From IMG/VR virus record IMGVR_UViG_3300032046_005453, positions 1-23,592 of that record: a DNA stretch of 23,592 nucleotides. One strand, given 5' to 3'. The notes under the pieces are model-generated. The model did no database searches, was not told the origin of the DNA, and worked only from the letters and a program-made list of their open reading frames with translations. Below are positions 14,988 to 21,863 of the stretch, one piece after another. A program made the position numbers and the translations under genes. Positions within the stretch are counted from its first letter, which is position 1; each line of letters begins with the position of its first letter. Source of the stretch: a virus.

Positions 14988-15185
14988 ATGAGTAATCCAA
15001 ATGAATTAAATCCAACTGGAAAAAAGTTTGTAAACGAACTTATGAATCCAGACGAAGCTCTTAAAGAAGCTGTTAATCAAGCAAATCTTAAGAAGCCAAA
15101 AAATGATATTGTTGAAAAGTCAGGCATTCTGTTAACAAATGACGGAAGAACTGTTCTAAACGAAGACAAACAAGAAAATATCTAA
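14988..15185 (+). CDS. Small hypothetical protein, 65 aa
   Basis: An unrecognised polar protein (MSNPNELNPTGKKFVNELM at the start, TNDGRTVLNEDKQENI at the end), with no membrane segment or cysteine. The reading frame stays open upstream into phoH, but I chose ATG 14988: it comes just after the phoH stop, follows a TATTTAT element by 12 nt, and gives a start typical of this genome. It ends 6 nt before a strong terminator. Confidence 0.65.
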   Translation: MSNPNELNPTGKKFVNELMNPDEALKEAVNQANLKKPKNDIVEKSGILLTNDGRTVLNEDKQENI

Positions 15186-15188
15186 AAC

Positions 15189-15215
15189 AAAAAACCCCTT
15201 TTTAAGGGGTTTTGT
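15189..15215. terminator. Bidirectional terminator between 65-aa and 214-aa genes
   Basis: A perfect 10-bp stem aaaacccctt (15191-15200) with aaggggtttt (15204-15213), 3-nt loop, flanked by A and T runs. It serves two converging transcripts. Confidence 0.9.
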
Positions 15216-15218
15216 TTT

Positions 15219-15863
15219 TTAAGAAGGGTTCTTAATTATTTCTCTGACATTATTAAATTTGGAGGTTTTTAATTCTTCAAATCTTTCGCCACCTTCTGGT
15301 TTTCTGTAAACAGTAATTGTTCCAGGTCCACCAAGTTTCATATCGGACACTTTTAAGGCATCACCACTTTGAATACCTTCAATGTTTGTCTCTATTACTT
15401 TGTAAACGTTATTGTCAGAAAGTTTTTCTGCAATGAAATATTTACCTCCCCCTTGAATCTTAATTTTGTTTCCTTTTAAGAATTCTTCGTTTTTAAATTC
15501 ATTAAGAGATTTATTACTAAACACGCTAACGCCTTTAGATCCTATTTCTTGAGTTCCAGTTTCTATTTCTTGGCCAAGCTTGTTAAGATATTCAACTTTC
15601 TTTTCGTAAAATCTGATAAGTTTTCTAAGTACAGTAACTTGTTCTTCTTTTACTCTTTTAAGTTCAACATAATCTTCTTTTTCTACAGCCTTTTCTTCAT
15701 CAGATTTAAGCTTATCGAATTTCTTATTATATAATTGAATTAAACCAGCATCAATATCTTCGATAACATCTTCTAAATGCTCGAAAGCCTGAGACTCTTT
15801 CATAAGCTTCAGGCCTTCGTTTTTTATGTGTTCTTTCAAAGTATTAATATTGATTTTACTCAT
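15219..15863 (-). CDS. Candidate internal head protein with N-terminal tag (214 aa)
   Basis: An unrecognised protein. Residues 1-23 (MSKININTLKEHIKNEGLKL) match the tag seen in five other proteins and share INxxxLKxxIxNEGL spacing with the 403-aa protein (I-N-I-E-E-L-K, then I-K-N-E-G-L). A long charged helix or coiled coil follows (about 24-105), then a beta-rich domain (about 130-195) with KIKIQGGGKYFIAEKL and Gly-rich turns. L-N-E-F lies at 120-123, between the two parts. Its start overlaps the end of the 264-aa gene by 8 nt, so the two are translationally coupled. A terminator closes the operon. Confidence 0.65.
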   Translation of the reverse strand: MSKININTLKEHIKNEGLKLMKESQAFEHLEDVIEDIDAGLIQLYNKKFDKLKSDEEKAVEKEDYVELKRVKEEQVTVLRKLIRFYEKKVEYLNKLGQEIETGTQEIGSKGVSVFSNKSLNEFKNEEFLKGNKIKIQGGGKYFIAEKLSDNNVYKVIETNIEGIQSGDALKVSDMKLGGPGTITVYRKPEGGERFEELKTSKFNNVREIIKNPS

Positions 15864-16650
15864 TGTTGTCTAATTTTGCAAGCTTTCTCATTCTGTCAAC
15901 TTCATTTTGAAGTGCAGATTTTTGATTCTTATCAAGTCCTTCAGAAAGGATGTTTAAGTAAGGAGATTTAGTTTCTTTAGTTTCTGTAATAACTTTCTTT
16001 TTAGAATTTACAGATTCTTTTTGTAATGCTTGATCAGCAGTCATGCCTTGCTCAGCACCTACACCACCTTGAGTTTCTGCATATTCATCAACTTCTTCTT
16101 TGTCTTCATCTTCAGTACCTTCGATGTTACCTTCAACACCTTCAGTGTCTTCAGCACCTTCAGTACCATCAGAATCAACTTCAACCTCTTCAAATTCTTC
16201 GCCACCTTCAGCACCTTCAGCACCTTCAACATCTTCAGCACTTTCAGATTCTCCACCTAAAACAGCTTTGATTTTAGCTTCGATAGCAGCTCCAAGTTCA
16301 GCAAATTCGTCAGCAAGATTAAGCTCGCCTTTTTCTTCACTTTCACCTTCTCCTCCTTCTATACCAATTTCAAGAGTTTCTTCGTCTTCATCTTCTAAAA
16401 GATGAGAACCTTTCTTCTCGAATTTAGGCTTAAATTTTTCACCTTGACCACCGCCAAACGATTGACCTGGTGATAATTTTTCTGTCCCACCAGCTTCAAC
16501 TTCTTCTAAAGAATTATCTTCAGCGTCCATTTGACCAAGTTCTTCATTGATCTGCTTAATTCTAGACTTTAACTTATTTTTAGTCATTAATCTTTGGAAT
16601 TCTTCCTTAATGATTTGATTAACTTCGTTCCAACTTGTTTTGTTTGCCAT
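15856..16650 (-). CDS. Acidic core-like protein with tag and scaffold-like C-terminus (264 aa)
   Basis: Residues 1-22 carry the amphipathic tag (NEVNQIIKEEFQRLMTK). I-N-E-E lies at 34-37. The middle (about 83-200) is extremely acidic, with Glu/Gly/Ala repeats of the type EGAEGAEGGEEFEE. Near the end L-S-E-G (235-238) is a good L/I-x-E site. The final helix EVDRMRKLAKLDNNE resembles the scaffold's last residues EARRMKQLAGLSKNSEE, both with R-M-[KR]-x-L-A-x-L. Acidic internal proteins are typical of T4-type prohead cores (gp67, gp68), so a second scaffold or core protein is my best reading. It is the middle gene of a three-gene operon. Confidence 0.65.
   Translation of the reverse strand: MANKTSWNEVNQIIKEEFQRLMTKNKLKSRIKQINEELGQMDAEDNSLEEVEAGGTEKLSPGQSFGGGQGEKFKPKFEKKGSHLLEDEDEETLEIGIEGGEGESEEKGELNLADEFAELGAAIEAKIKAVLGGESESAEDVEGAEGAEGGEEFEEVEVDSDGTEGAEDTEGVEGNIEGTEDEDKEEVDEYAETQGGVGAEQGMTADQALQKESVNSKKKVITETKETKSPYLNILSEGLDKNQKSALQNEVDRMRKLAKLDNNE
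16103..16254 (-). repeat. Low-complexity GAA/GGT codon repeat in the acidic protein gene
   Basis: On the plus strand the pattern is repeated variants of the 9-mer ccttcagca. It encodes the Glu/Gly/Ala/Val/Asp tract and opens long but false antisense frames. Length change by slippage is plausible. Confidence 0.75.
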
Positions 16651-16672
16651 AATATTTGTTTTTTAGTGGTTT

Positions 16673-17038
16673 TTATTTTTGTGATTTTAACTCCTCATTT
16701 TGTTTTTTAAGAGAAGCAATTTCTTCTTTAAGTTTATTAACCTCGTTCAATTCTTCTTCTTTAAGCGTATTTGCCGCTTCATCTTTTGTTTGCATATCTC
16801 TTTCAAGTTGTGCAATATGAGAGATGTTCTGGAAATCATTTACAAATCCAGTTTTAGATTTTTTAGCAATATCATGAGGATTATTGAAACCGAAAGTTCC
16901 AACCCATCCAACTTCATTTAATTGCTTTAATTCTGTATTGATAGAAAGAACATTTTCATAAAGTTCTTTTTTTCTTTTTATTTTAAGCGCCTCTTCTACG
17001 ATAGCTGCTTTTATACTAGATGGAGTTATTTTTTTCAT
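16673..17038 (-). CDS. Candidate internal head protein with tag and coiled coil (121 aa)
   Basis: An unrecognised small protein. Residues 1-23 (MKKITPSSIKAAIVEEALKI) form the tag, with IVE-E at 13-16. L-N-E-V occurs twice, at 40-43 and 97-100, the same tetrapeptide as in the capsid protein cleavage region and the 403-aa protein. The middle has a Gly/Asn/Phe-rich turn segment (GWVGTFGFNNP, 44-54). The end (about 84-120) is a strong heptad-type coiled coil, NKLKEEIASLKKQNEELK. It is first in an operon with the 264- and 214-aa genes (22-nt gap, then 8-nt overlap). A role in the prohead core is inferred. Confidence 0.65.
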   Translation of the reverse strand: MKKITPSSIKAAIVEEALKIKRKKELYENVLSINTELKQLNEVGWVGTFGFNNPHDIAKKSKTGFVNDFQNISHIAQLERDMQTKDEAANTLKEEELNEVNKLKEEIASLKKQNEELKSQK

Positions 17039-17050
17039 ACTAATTTATTA

Positions 17051-17057
17051 ATAAATA
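17051..17057 (-). promoter_or_regulatory. TATTTAT element of the three-gene core operon
   Basis: The coding strand reads GATATTTATTAATAAAT, 12 nt before the ATG of the 121-aa gene. The two downstream genes of the operon have no copy. Confidence 0.5.
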
Positions 17058-17139
17058 TCTAAAAAAATTGATTTTCGGAAGACTTTTTTATAAATTTATC
17101 TTCAAACCAACATATATAAATAATTAAAATTTTTAAAAC

Positions 17140-17457
17140 ATGGAAAATTTAATAATAGGCACCAAAGAAAACTTTAACAACCTAATAGAGTCAGACAAAT
17201 TAAGTATTGTAGACTTCTGGGCGGCATGGTGTGGTCCATGTAAAAACCAAATACCAATTTTAGACGAATTCGCCAAATTAAACCCTGATGTTCAGGTTAT
17301 TAAGGTTAATGTCGATGAAAATTCAGAGTTAGCCACTTCTTATGGAATTAGAAGTATTCCTACTATTGTATATATAAAGAATGGTACAGAACTAAAAAGA
17401 GTGTCTGGAGTACAGCAAATAAACGCATTAAATACAACTAAAACAGAGCTAGCATGA
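17140..17457 (+). CDS. Thioredoxin
   Basis: A 105-residue thioredoxin, full length for the family, that reduces disulphides through two cysteines. The active site is WCGPC (30-34) in VDFWAAWCGPCK, with the buried Asp25. The cis-proline loop reads RSIPT (71-75, Pro74), and KNGTELKRVSG fits the last strands. No signal peptide, so it is cytoplasmic. Its TGA stop overlaps the start of the next gene by 4 nt (ATGA), tying it to the glycan operon. T4-like phages often carry a thioredoxin or glutaredoxin for ribonucleotide reductase, but no such enzyme is in this window. Confidence 0.95.
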   Translation: MENLIIGTKENFNNLIESDKLSIVDFWAAWCGPCKNQIPILDEFAKLNPDVQVIKVNVDENSELATSYGIRSIPTIVYIKNGTELKRVSGVQQINALNTTKTELA

Positions 17458-18257
17458 TAAACGCAATAATCTTCAGTAAGGACAGAGGTGCTCAATTGAG
17501 ACTGCTGATCCATAGTATTCAAAATAACGCTCCTGGCGCATTTAAATTGAATGTAATCTATAAATATAGTAATGACTCATATAAAGAAGGGTTTGAAAAG
17601 GTAAAGGCAGAATTTGGGCATATCTGCAATTTCGTAGAACAAACAGCAGACTTTAAACAAGATGTTTTAAACTTGTTAAATTCAGGCGATGAATACACTT
17701 GCTTTTTTACCGATGACGATATTATATATAAACCATTTGACCTTAATAAGGTAATAGATACACTGAAAACAGATGACGATGTTTTTTGTTTTTCTTTGAG
17801 ATTAGGAGAAAATACCACTTTTTGTTATGCAATGAATACTCCAAATGTTTTAAAGAATCATGAAATTGATGGAGATCTTATGAAGTGGCAGTGGAATGTT
17901 CATTATCTTGATTTTGGCTATCCACTATCAGTTGATGGGCATGTGTTCAGAACAAAAGATATTACAAAATTAACTAGAAATGTCTCTTTTACAAATCCAA
18001 ACACATTTGAAGCAGCTCTTCAGGCTTTTGATAATTTTCCTAAAGAAAAAATGGCATCATTCGTCCAAAATGTTCTAGTGAATACTCCTAATAATATGGT
18101 TAATACCACTTTCAATAACAGAAATGGTCTTACACATGCAGCTAGTGTAAAAGAATTAAACGATATGCTTTTGGAAGGAAAAGTTATTGACCTAGATTCA
18201 ATGGATTTTTCAAACATAATTGGCTGTCACCAGGAGATTGAATTTAAATATAAATAA
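17454..18257 (+). CDS. Probable glycosyltransferase, GT-A type
   Basis: A 267-residue protein with the outline of a GT-A nucleotide-sugar transferase: a first strand and loop MINAIIFSKDRGAQLRLLI, and a metal-binding acidic triad in CFFTDDDIIY (Asp87-89). Further on, YPLSVDGHVFRT could form the acceptor side. It is not a standard GT2, since the usual DDxSxD loop is missing at the expected place, and I cannot name the sugar. It overlaps thioredoxin by 4 nt and is followed 1 nt later by the next gene, so it is part of the operon. Confidence 0.7.
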   Translation: MINAIIFSKDRGAQLRLLIHSIQNNAPGAFKLNVIYKYSNDSYKEGFEKVKAEFGHICNFVEQTADFKQDVLNLLNSGDEYTCFFTDDDIIYKPFDLNKVIDTLKTDDDVFCFSLRLGENTTFCYAMNTPNVLKNHEIDGDLMKWQWNVHYLDFGYPLSVDGHVFRTKDITKLTRNVSFTNPNTFEAALQAFDNFPKEKMASFVQNVLVNTPNNMVNTTFNNRNGLTHAASVKELNDMLLEGKVIDLDSMDFSNIIGCHQEIEFKYK

Positions 18258-18258
18258 T

Positions 18259-18921
18259 ATGGTAATATTAAAAAATGTGTTCGAAAGAACAAAAGCTAAA
18301 TTTGGCGGCAAAATTATGAATTTTGAACTTGAAGATGAAACACTTCACTTATTATATTCCGACGCTCACAAAAAATTCGTTCTCTATTCTGATTTAAGCA
18401 ATAGACCTTTAGATAAAATAGAACTTATTAAGGATAATTGGATTGAATCTTATTTTAGTGCAAATGTTAAAGAAGCGTTAGGAAATGTACGTGGAAAATA
18501 TTTTGGAGAATCTCATGTGCCAGGCGCTGAATTAAAAATAGAATATAAACACTTGCTTGAAGAATCTAGCCAAGAAAGAAAAACTTTAACAAGACTCATA
18601 TTAGACAATGAATATAAAGGTAATGATATTGCTAAAGATGACGATTTTGTTCTTCTTGCTGTTTACTTAAATGTTGAAAATGCGGATTATGAACAGACTG
18701 CTGAAATATGCACAAAAGTAACTACAATGTTATCTGAAGGAACTCCTGCTTATGTTAAACATTATGTTTTACCTGTAAGAAATCAAGAGACTAGAGTTGA
18801 GCTTGTATACCCATTAAATCTCGGAAAAGAAAAAGAAAAAATATATGATATCGTACAGACATTAAAAGAAATGGACGAAAAACTAAAATCAATGAATTTT
18901 ACCGATGAAGAACAAAATTAA
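18259..18921 (+). CDS. Hypothetical protein, 220 aa
   Basis: An unrecognised mixed alpha/beta protein, charged and without signal peptide or membrane segment. I chose ATG 18259, one base after the stop of the upstream transferase; an upstream in-frame ATG at 18220 would lie inside that gene. The C-terminus is helical and acidic (TLKEMDEKLKSMNFTDEEQN). Its last 17 nt overlap the start of the homing endonuclease. Being in the glycan operon does not by itself imply a sugar-related role. Confidence 0.7.
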   Translation: MVILKNVFERTKAKFGGKIMNFELEDETLHLLYSDAHKKFVLYSDLSNRPLDKIELIKDNWIESYFSANVKEALGNVRGKYFGESHVPGAELKIEYKHLLEESSQERKTLTRLILDNEYKGNDIAKDDDFVLLAVYLNVENADYEQTAEICTKVTTMLSEGTPAYVKHYVLPVRNQETRVELVYPLNLGKEKEKIYDIVQTLKEMDEKLKSMNFTDEEQN

Positions 18922-19636
18922 AATTTTGTTTGGTGTTTATTTAATAAAAAATAAAATAAATGGTAAGATATATATCGGAAGTTCAAATAATATAAGAAAA
19001 AGATGGAATGAACACAAAAACGATTTAAGAAACGATGAGCACCATAGTAAACATTTACAAAAATCTTATAAAAAATATGGTATAGAAAATTTCGAGTTTT
19101 CAATACTAGAAGAAGTACAAAGTGCGATTGGATTATTTGCTTTAGAACAACAATATTTAGATAAACACAGGCCTTTTGACAGAAATATAGGATATAACAT
19201 TAGTGAAACAGCTATAGGACCTACAGGTGTTGTGCGAAATGATTTAAAAAGATTTAACATAGAAAATAAATCTAAAAAAGTTTACCAATATAGCCTAAAT
19301 GGTGTTTTTTTAAAAAAATGGAATAGCGTAACAGAAGCTGCGTCTTTTTATAAAAAAGGAAAGTCGGATATATCTAGGAATTGTTTAAAAAAAACAATAC
19401 AATCATTTGGTTATATTTGGAGATATGATTATATTGAGAATCTAGATATAAATGAGATTAAGAACAAAAATAAAAGAAAAATAACACAACTTACAATTGA
19501 TAATGTTGTTATAAAAGAATGGGAAAGTATAACTGAAGCTTCCAAGTTTTTAAAAATAAACGCTTCAAAAATATGTTCAGTTTGTTCTGGACAAAGAAAA
19601 ACATCTGGCGGATTTGTTTGGCAGTATAAAAAATAA
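18905..19636 (+). CDS. GIY-YIG homing endonuclease with two NUMOD1-type repeats
   Basis: A 243-residue free-standing homing endonuclease, which would cut DNA lacking the insertion and so spread its own gene. The GIY-YIG nuclease domain (1-100) has GVY at 10-12, YIG at 23-25, Arg32 in RKRW, Glu81 in ALEQQYLD and Asn98, matching the catalytic residues known from I-TevI. The DNA-binding part has two similar repeats: VYQYSLNGVFLKKWNSVTEA through IWRY (126-173) and ITQLTIDNVVIKEWESITEA through VWQY (193-241). It overlaps the upstream gene by 17 nt and ends 5 nt before the GT2 gene. No flanking intron or split gene is seen. Confidence 0.9.
   Translation: MKNKIKILFGVYLIKNKINGKIYIGSSNNIRKRWNEHKNDLRNDEHHSKHLQKSYKKYGIENFEFSILEEVQSAIGLFALEQQYLDKHRPFDRNIGYNISETAIGPTGVVRNDLKRFNIENKSKKVYQYSLNGVFLKKWNSVTEAASFYKKGKSDISRNCLKKTIQSFGYIWRYDYIENLDINEIKNKNKRKITQLTIDNVVIKEWESITEASKFLKINASKICSVCSGQRKTSGGFVWQYKK
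19280..19423 (+). repeat. First NUMOD1-type repeat unit
   Basis: It encodes residues 126-173 of the endonuclease. It shares Y/L-x-x-G/N-x-V-x-K-x-W-x-S-[VI]-T-E-A and a final aromatic W-R/Q-Y with the second unit. Confidence 0.75.
19481..19627 (+). repeat. Second NUMOD1-type repeat unit
   Basis: It encodes residues 193-241 of the endonuclease and aligns with residues 126-173. Both probably contact DNA by a helix-turn-helix. Confidence 0.75.
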
Positions 19637-19641
19637 ATAAA

Positions 19642-20388
19642 ATGAAAAAAAATAAGATAGTAGTCATAATTCCTTTTTATAATGCATCTGCATATTTAGA
19701 GAGATGTGTGAGTTCAGTTTTATCTCAAAAATATGATAATTTTAAAGCTGTTTTTATAGACGATTGCAGTACTGATAATAGTTGGGAATTATTACCCCAT
19801 AATGATATTAGATGTGTTTGTGTTAGAAATACAGAAAATTTAAGTGCATTACCAAATATTCATAATGCTATATTAAATTATTGTGAAAAAGAAGATATAT
19901 GTGTTTTATTAGATGGTGATGACGCATTTTTAAAAAAGAACACATTAGAATATGTAAACTCTTTTTTTGAAGAAAATAATTGTTGGATTATGTATGGACA
20001 ATTTGTTTTTTCTACTGGCGGTGTAGGGTTTGCTTCTGCTTACACTGAAGATGAATTTAAAAATATACGTAAATCTCCTTTTAAAGTATCTCATCTTAGA
20101 AGTTTTAAAGCAGGATTGTATCAAAAAATAAAAGAGCAGGATTCTAACTTTTCTTGCATGAAAGATAAGGACGGTAATTTTTATAGAATATCGTATGATG
20201 TGGCCATGTTTGCTCCTATGCTAGATATGTGTCCTTTTGAAAAAGTTAAATTTAATAATATACCTCTTTATTTATATAACTTTGAGAACCCTATTTCTGA
20301 TCATATAAAAGACCAAAAAGGTCAAACCATGACTCATATGGAAATATATAATAAACCAAATTTTAATAAAATAGTAGATTATAAGTAA
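19642..20388 (+). CDS. Glycosyltransferase family 2
   Basis: A 248-residue GT2 with a clear GT-A start: VVIIPFYNASAYLERCVSSV, the nucleotide loop FIDDCSTDNSW (39-48), and the metal-binding LLDGDDAF (89-96). The acceptor half is less typical, with SHLRSFKAGLY about two thirds along, a motif I have seen in other GT2s acting on surface glycans. Its TAA stop shares one base with the next ATG, so translation is coupled. Cytoplasmic, no membrane segment. The sugar is unknown. Confidence 0.92.
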   Translation: MKKNKIVVIIPFYNASAYLERCVSSVLSQKYDNFKAVFIDDCSTDNSWELLPHNDIRCVCVRNTENLSALPNIHNAILNYCEKEDICVLLDGDDAFLKKNTLEYVNSFFEENNCWIMYGQFVFSTGGVGFASAYTEDEFKNIRKSPFKVSHLRSFKAGLYQKIKEQDSNFSCMKDKDGNFYRISYDVAMFAPMLDMCPFEKVKFNNIPLYLYNFENPISDHIKDQKGQTMTHMEIYNKPNFNKIVDYK

Positions 20389-21074
20389 TGGCAAAAATTG
20401 GAGTAGTAGTAATAGCAACAGGAAAGTATGATCAATTCATACCGCTTCTTTTTAAATCAATGAAGCAATATTTCATGACAAATCATGAAGTAACCATGTT
20501 TGTATTTACTGATCAGGAGATGCCAAAAAAAGAAGGATTGGTGGCACTTCCTCATGTTCATGAGCCATGGCCGAATCCAACCCTAAAAAGATATCATGTA
20601 TTTGATAAATATAAAAACGAATTAAGTCAAATGGATTATTTGTTTTATTGTGATGCAGATATGAGATTTGTGGCTCCTGTTGGAGACGAAATTTTGCCTG
20701 ACACAGAAACAGGACTTGTTGCCACAGAACATCCAGGGTTCTTTGGAGGTAGAAGAGGTACATATGAAACAAGAGTTGAATCAACAGCTTGTGTAGCGCC
20801 AAATGAAGGTGGTATTTATTTTGCAGGAGGATTTAATGGTGGAACATCAGCAGCTTTTTTAAAGATGTCTGAAGAAATAAAGAAAAAAGTTGATAGAGAT
20901 CTAGAAAATGGAATTATTGCTGTTTGGCACGATGAAAGTCAAATGAATAGGTATTTAATTGACAATCCGCCTAAAGTTTTAAATCCTAGTTATTGTTATC
21001 CAGAATCATGGAATATTCCATTTGAAAAGAAGTTACTAGCACTAGATAAAAATCATTCAGAAATAAGAAATTAA
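20388..21074 (+). CDS. Glycosyltransferase family 6 (ABO / alpha-1,3-Gal type)
   Basis: A 228-residue enzyme related to the family of mammalian ABO and alpha-1,3-galactosyltransferases, which add Gal or GalNAc in alpha linkage to a galactose acceptor. Diagnostic blocks are HEPWPNPTLKRYHVF (58-72), the metal-binding FYCDADMRF (Asp89, Asp91), EHPGFFG (114-120), IYFAGGFNGG (143-152), and AVWHDESQMNRYL (178-190), nearly the WHDES-x-LN-x-Y of the vertebrate enzymes, followed by PPKVLNPSYCYPE. It lacks a membrane anchor. Known bacterial members mostly have N-x-N in place of D-x-D; this one keeps D-x-D, as I recall for a cyanophage member. It overlaps both neighbouring genes by 1 nt. Confidence 0.9.
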   Translation: MAKIGVVVIATGKYDQFIPLLFKSMKQYFMTNHEVTMFVFTDQEMPKKEGLVALPHVHEPWPNPTLKRYHVFDKYKNELSQMDYLFYCDADMRFVAPVGDEILPDTETGLVATEHPGFFGGRRGTYETRVESTACVAPNEGGIYFAGGFNGGTSAAFLKMSEEIKKKVDRDLENGIIAVWHDESQMNRYLIDNPPKVLNPSYCYPESWNIPFEKKLLALDKNHSEIRN

Positions 21075-21862
21075 TGAATCCTATAGTAGTATCAAATTTT
21101 GGATTAAAACTAGAACATGATTTCAACAAGCAAGTTGAAATATGGGTTGATAATTTTCGTGATGTAGAAAATAGTAAATCTGCAATAAAAATTTTTGCTC
21201 AAATTGAGCCTAATGAAATAATGGGCTTGAACAACGAAATAATTGCAAAAGCAAATTTGTTTGATTACATTTTAACATATGAAAGTGAAGTCTTAAAAAG
21301 ATTAAACAATGCTGTTCTTTTTGAATATGGCACAAAATGGATTGACATAGAAAAATATGAATTTAAAGAAAAAGAATTCTCTATATCAACTATTTGTGGG
21401 CATAAGACAATTACATCTAATCATGTTTTAAGACAAAAATTATGGTATAAGCAAAATCAAATAACAACTCCAAAAAAGTTTTTTTTAAGCAGACTTGGCG
21501 GTGTTGAGAATTTTAATAATAACCCCATTCTAGAGGAACACAAAGAACCTTTGTTTGAAAGCATGTTTCATGTGTGTATAGAAAATGTATCTAAAGAAAA
21601 TTTCTTTACAGAAAAACTAATTGATTGCCTTTTATGTAAGAGCATTCCAATTTATATTGGATGTCCAAGCATAAGCAATTATTTCAATATGGATGGATTC
21701 TTTATTGCAAACAGCTTTAATGAAGTAATAGAAATATGCAACAAACTTACTCCTGAAGATTACAATTCTAGATTAAGCATAATTGAGGAAAATAGAAATA
21801 AAGCTCTTGATTGGATTGATTACAACGAGAGATTGGTTAAAAAAATAGAAGAAATTATTTAA
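21074..21862 (+). CDS. GT10-like glycosyltransferase (probable alpha-1,3/4-fucosyltransferase)
   Basis: A 262-residue protein whose C-terminal half carries the donor-site motif of GT10 fucosyltransferases: FHVCIENVSKENFFTEKLID (165-184), then PIYIGCPSI (192-200), equivalent to the family's F-E-N-S...TEK...PI-x-x-G. The N-terminal half is poorly conserved, with only an ILTYESEVLK segment typical of the family's acceptor domain. GT10 enzymes use GDP-fucose. The first gene base overlaps the GT6 stop. Residue-level similarity is limited to the donor half, so another sugar is possible. Confidence 0.75.
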   Translation: MNPIVVSNFGLKLEHDFNKQVEIWVDNFRDVENSKSAIKIFAQIEPNEIMGLNNEIIAKANLFDYILTYESEVLKRLNNAVLFEYGTKWIDIEKYEFKEKEFSISTICGHKTITSNHVLRQKLWYKQNQITTPKKFFLSRLGGVENFNNNPILEEHKEPLFESMFHVCIENVSKENFFTEKLIDCLLCKSIPIYIGCPSISNYFNMDGFFIANSFNEVIEICNKLTPEDYNSRLSIIEENRNKALDWIDYNERLVKKIEEII

Positions 21863-21863
21863 T

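Noticed and set aside
16026-16405. Long plus-strand frames rich in Ser/Pro, His/Leu or Phe/Ser opposite the acidic gene
   Set aside because: They are antisense readings of the GAA/GGT codon repeat. The minus strand frame has a tag, a plausible C-terminus and operon spacing.
17112-17125. TATAAATA on the plus strand before thioredoxin as a T4-type late promoter
   Set aside because: It is the opposite orientation to the element of the other twelve genes and lies in an AT-rich spacer; one such match is expected by chance.
18220-18258. Upstream start for the 220-aa protein
   Set aside because: It lies inside the preceding transferase gene; ATG 18259 directly follows that gene's stop.
18905-19636. 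Group I intron hosting the GIY-YIG gene
   Set aside because: The genes on both sides appear whole, and I see no split protein or intron core sequence.
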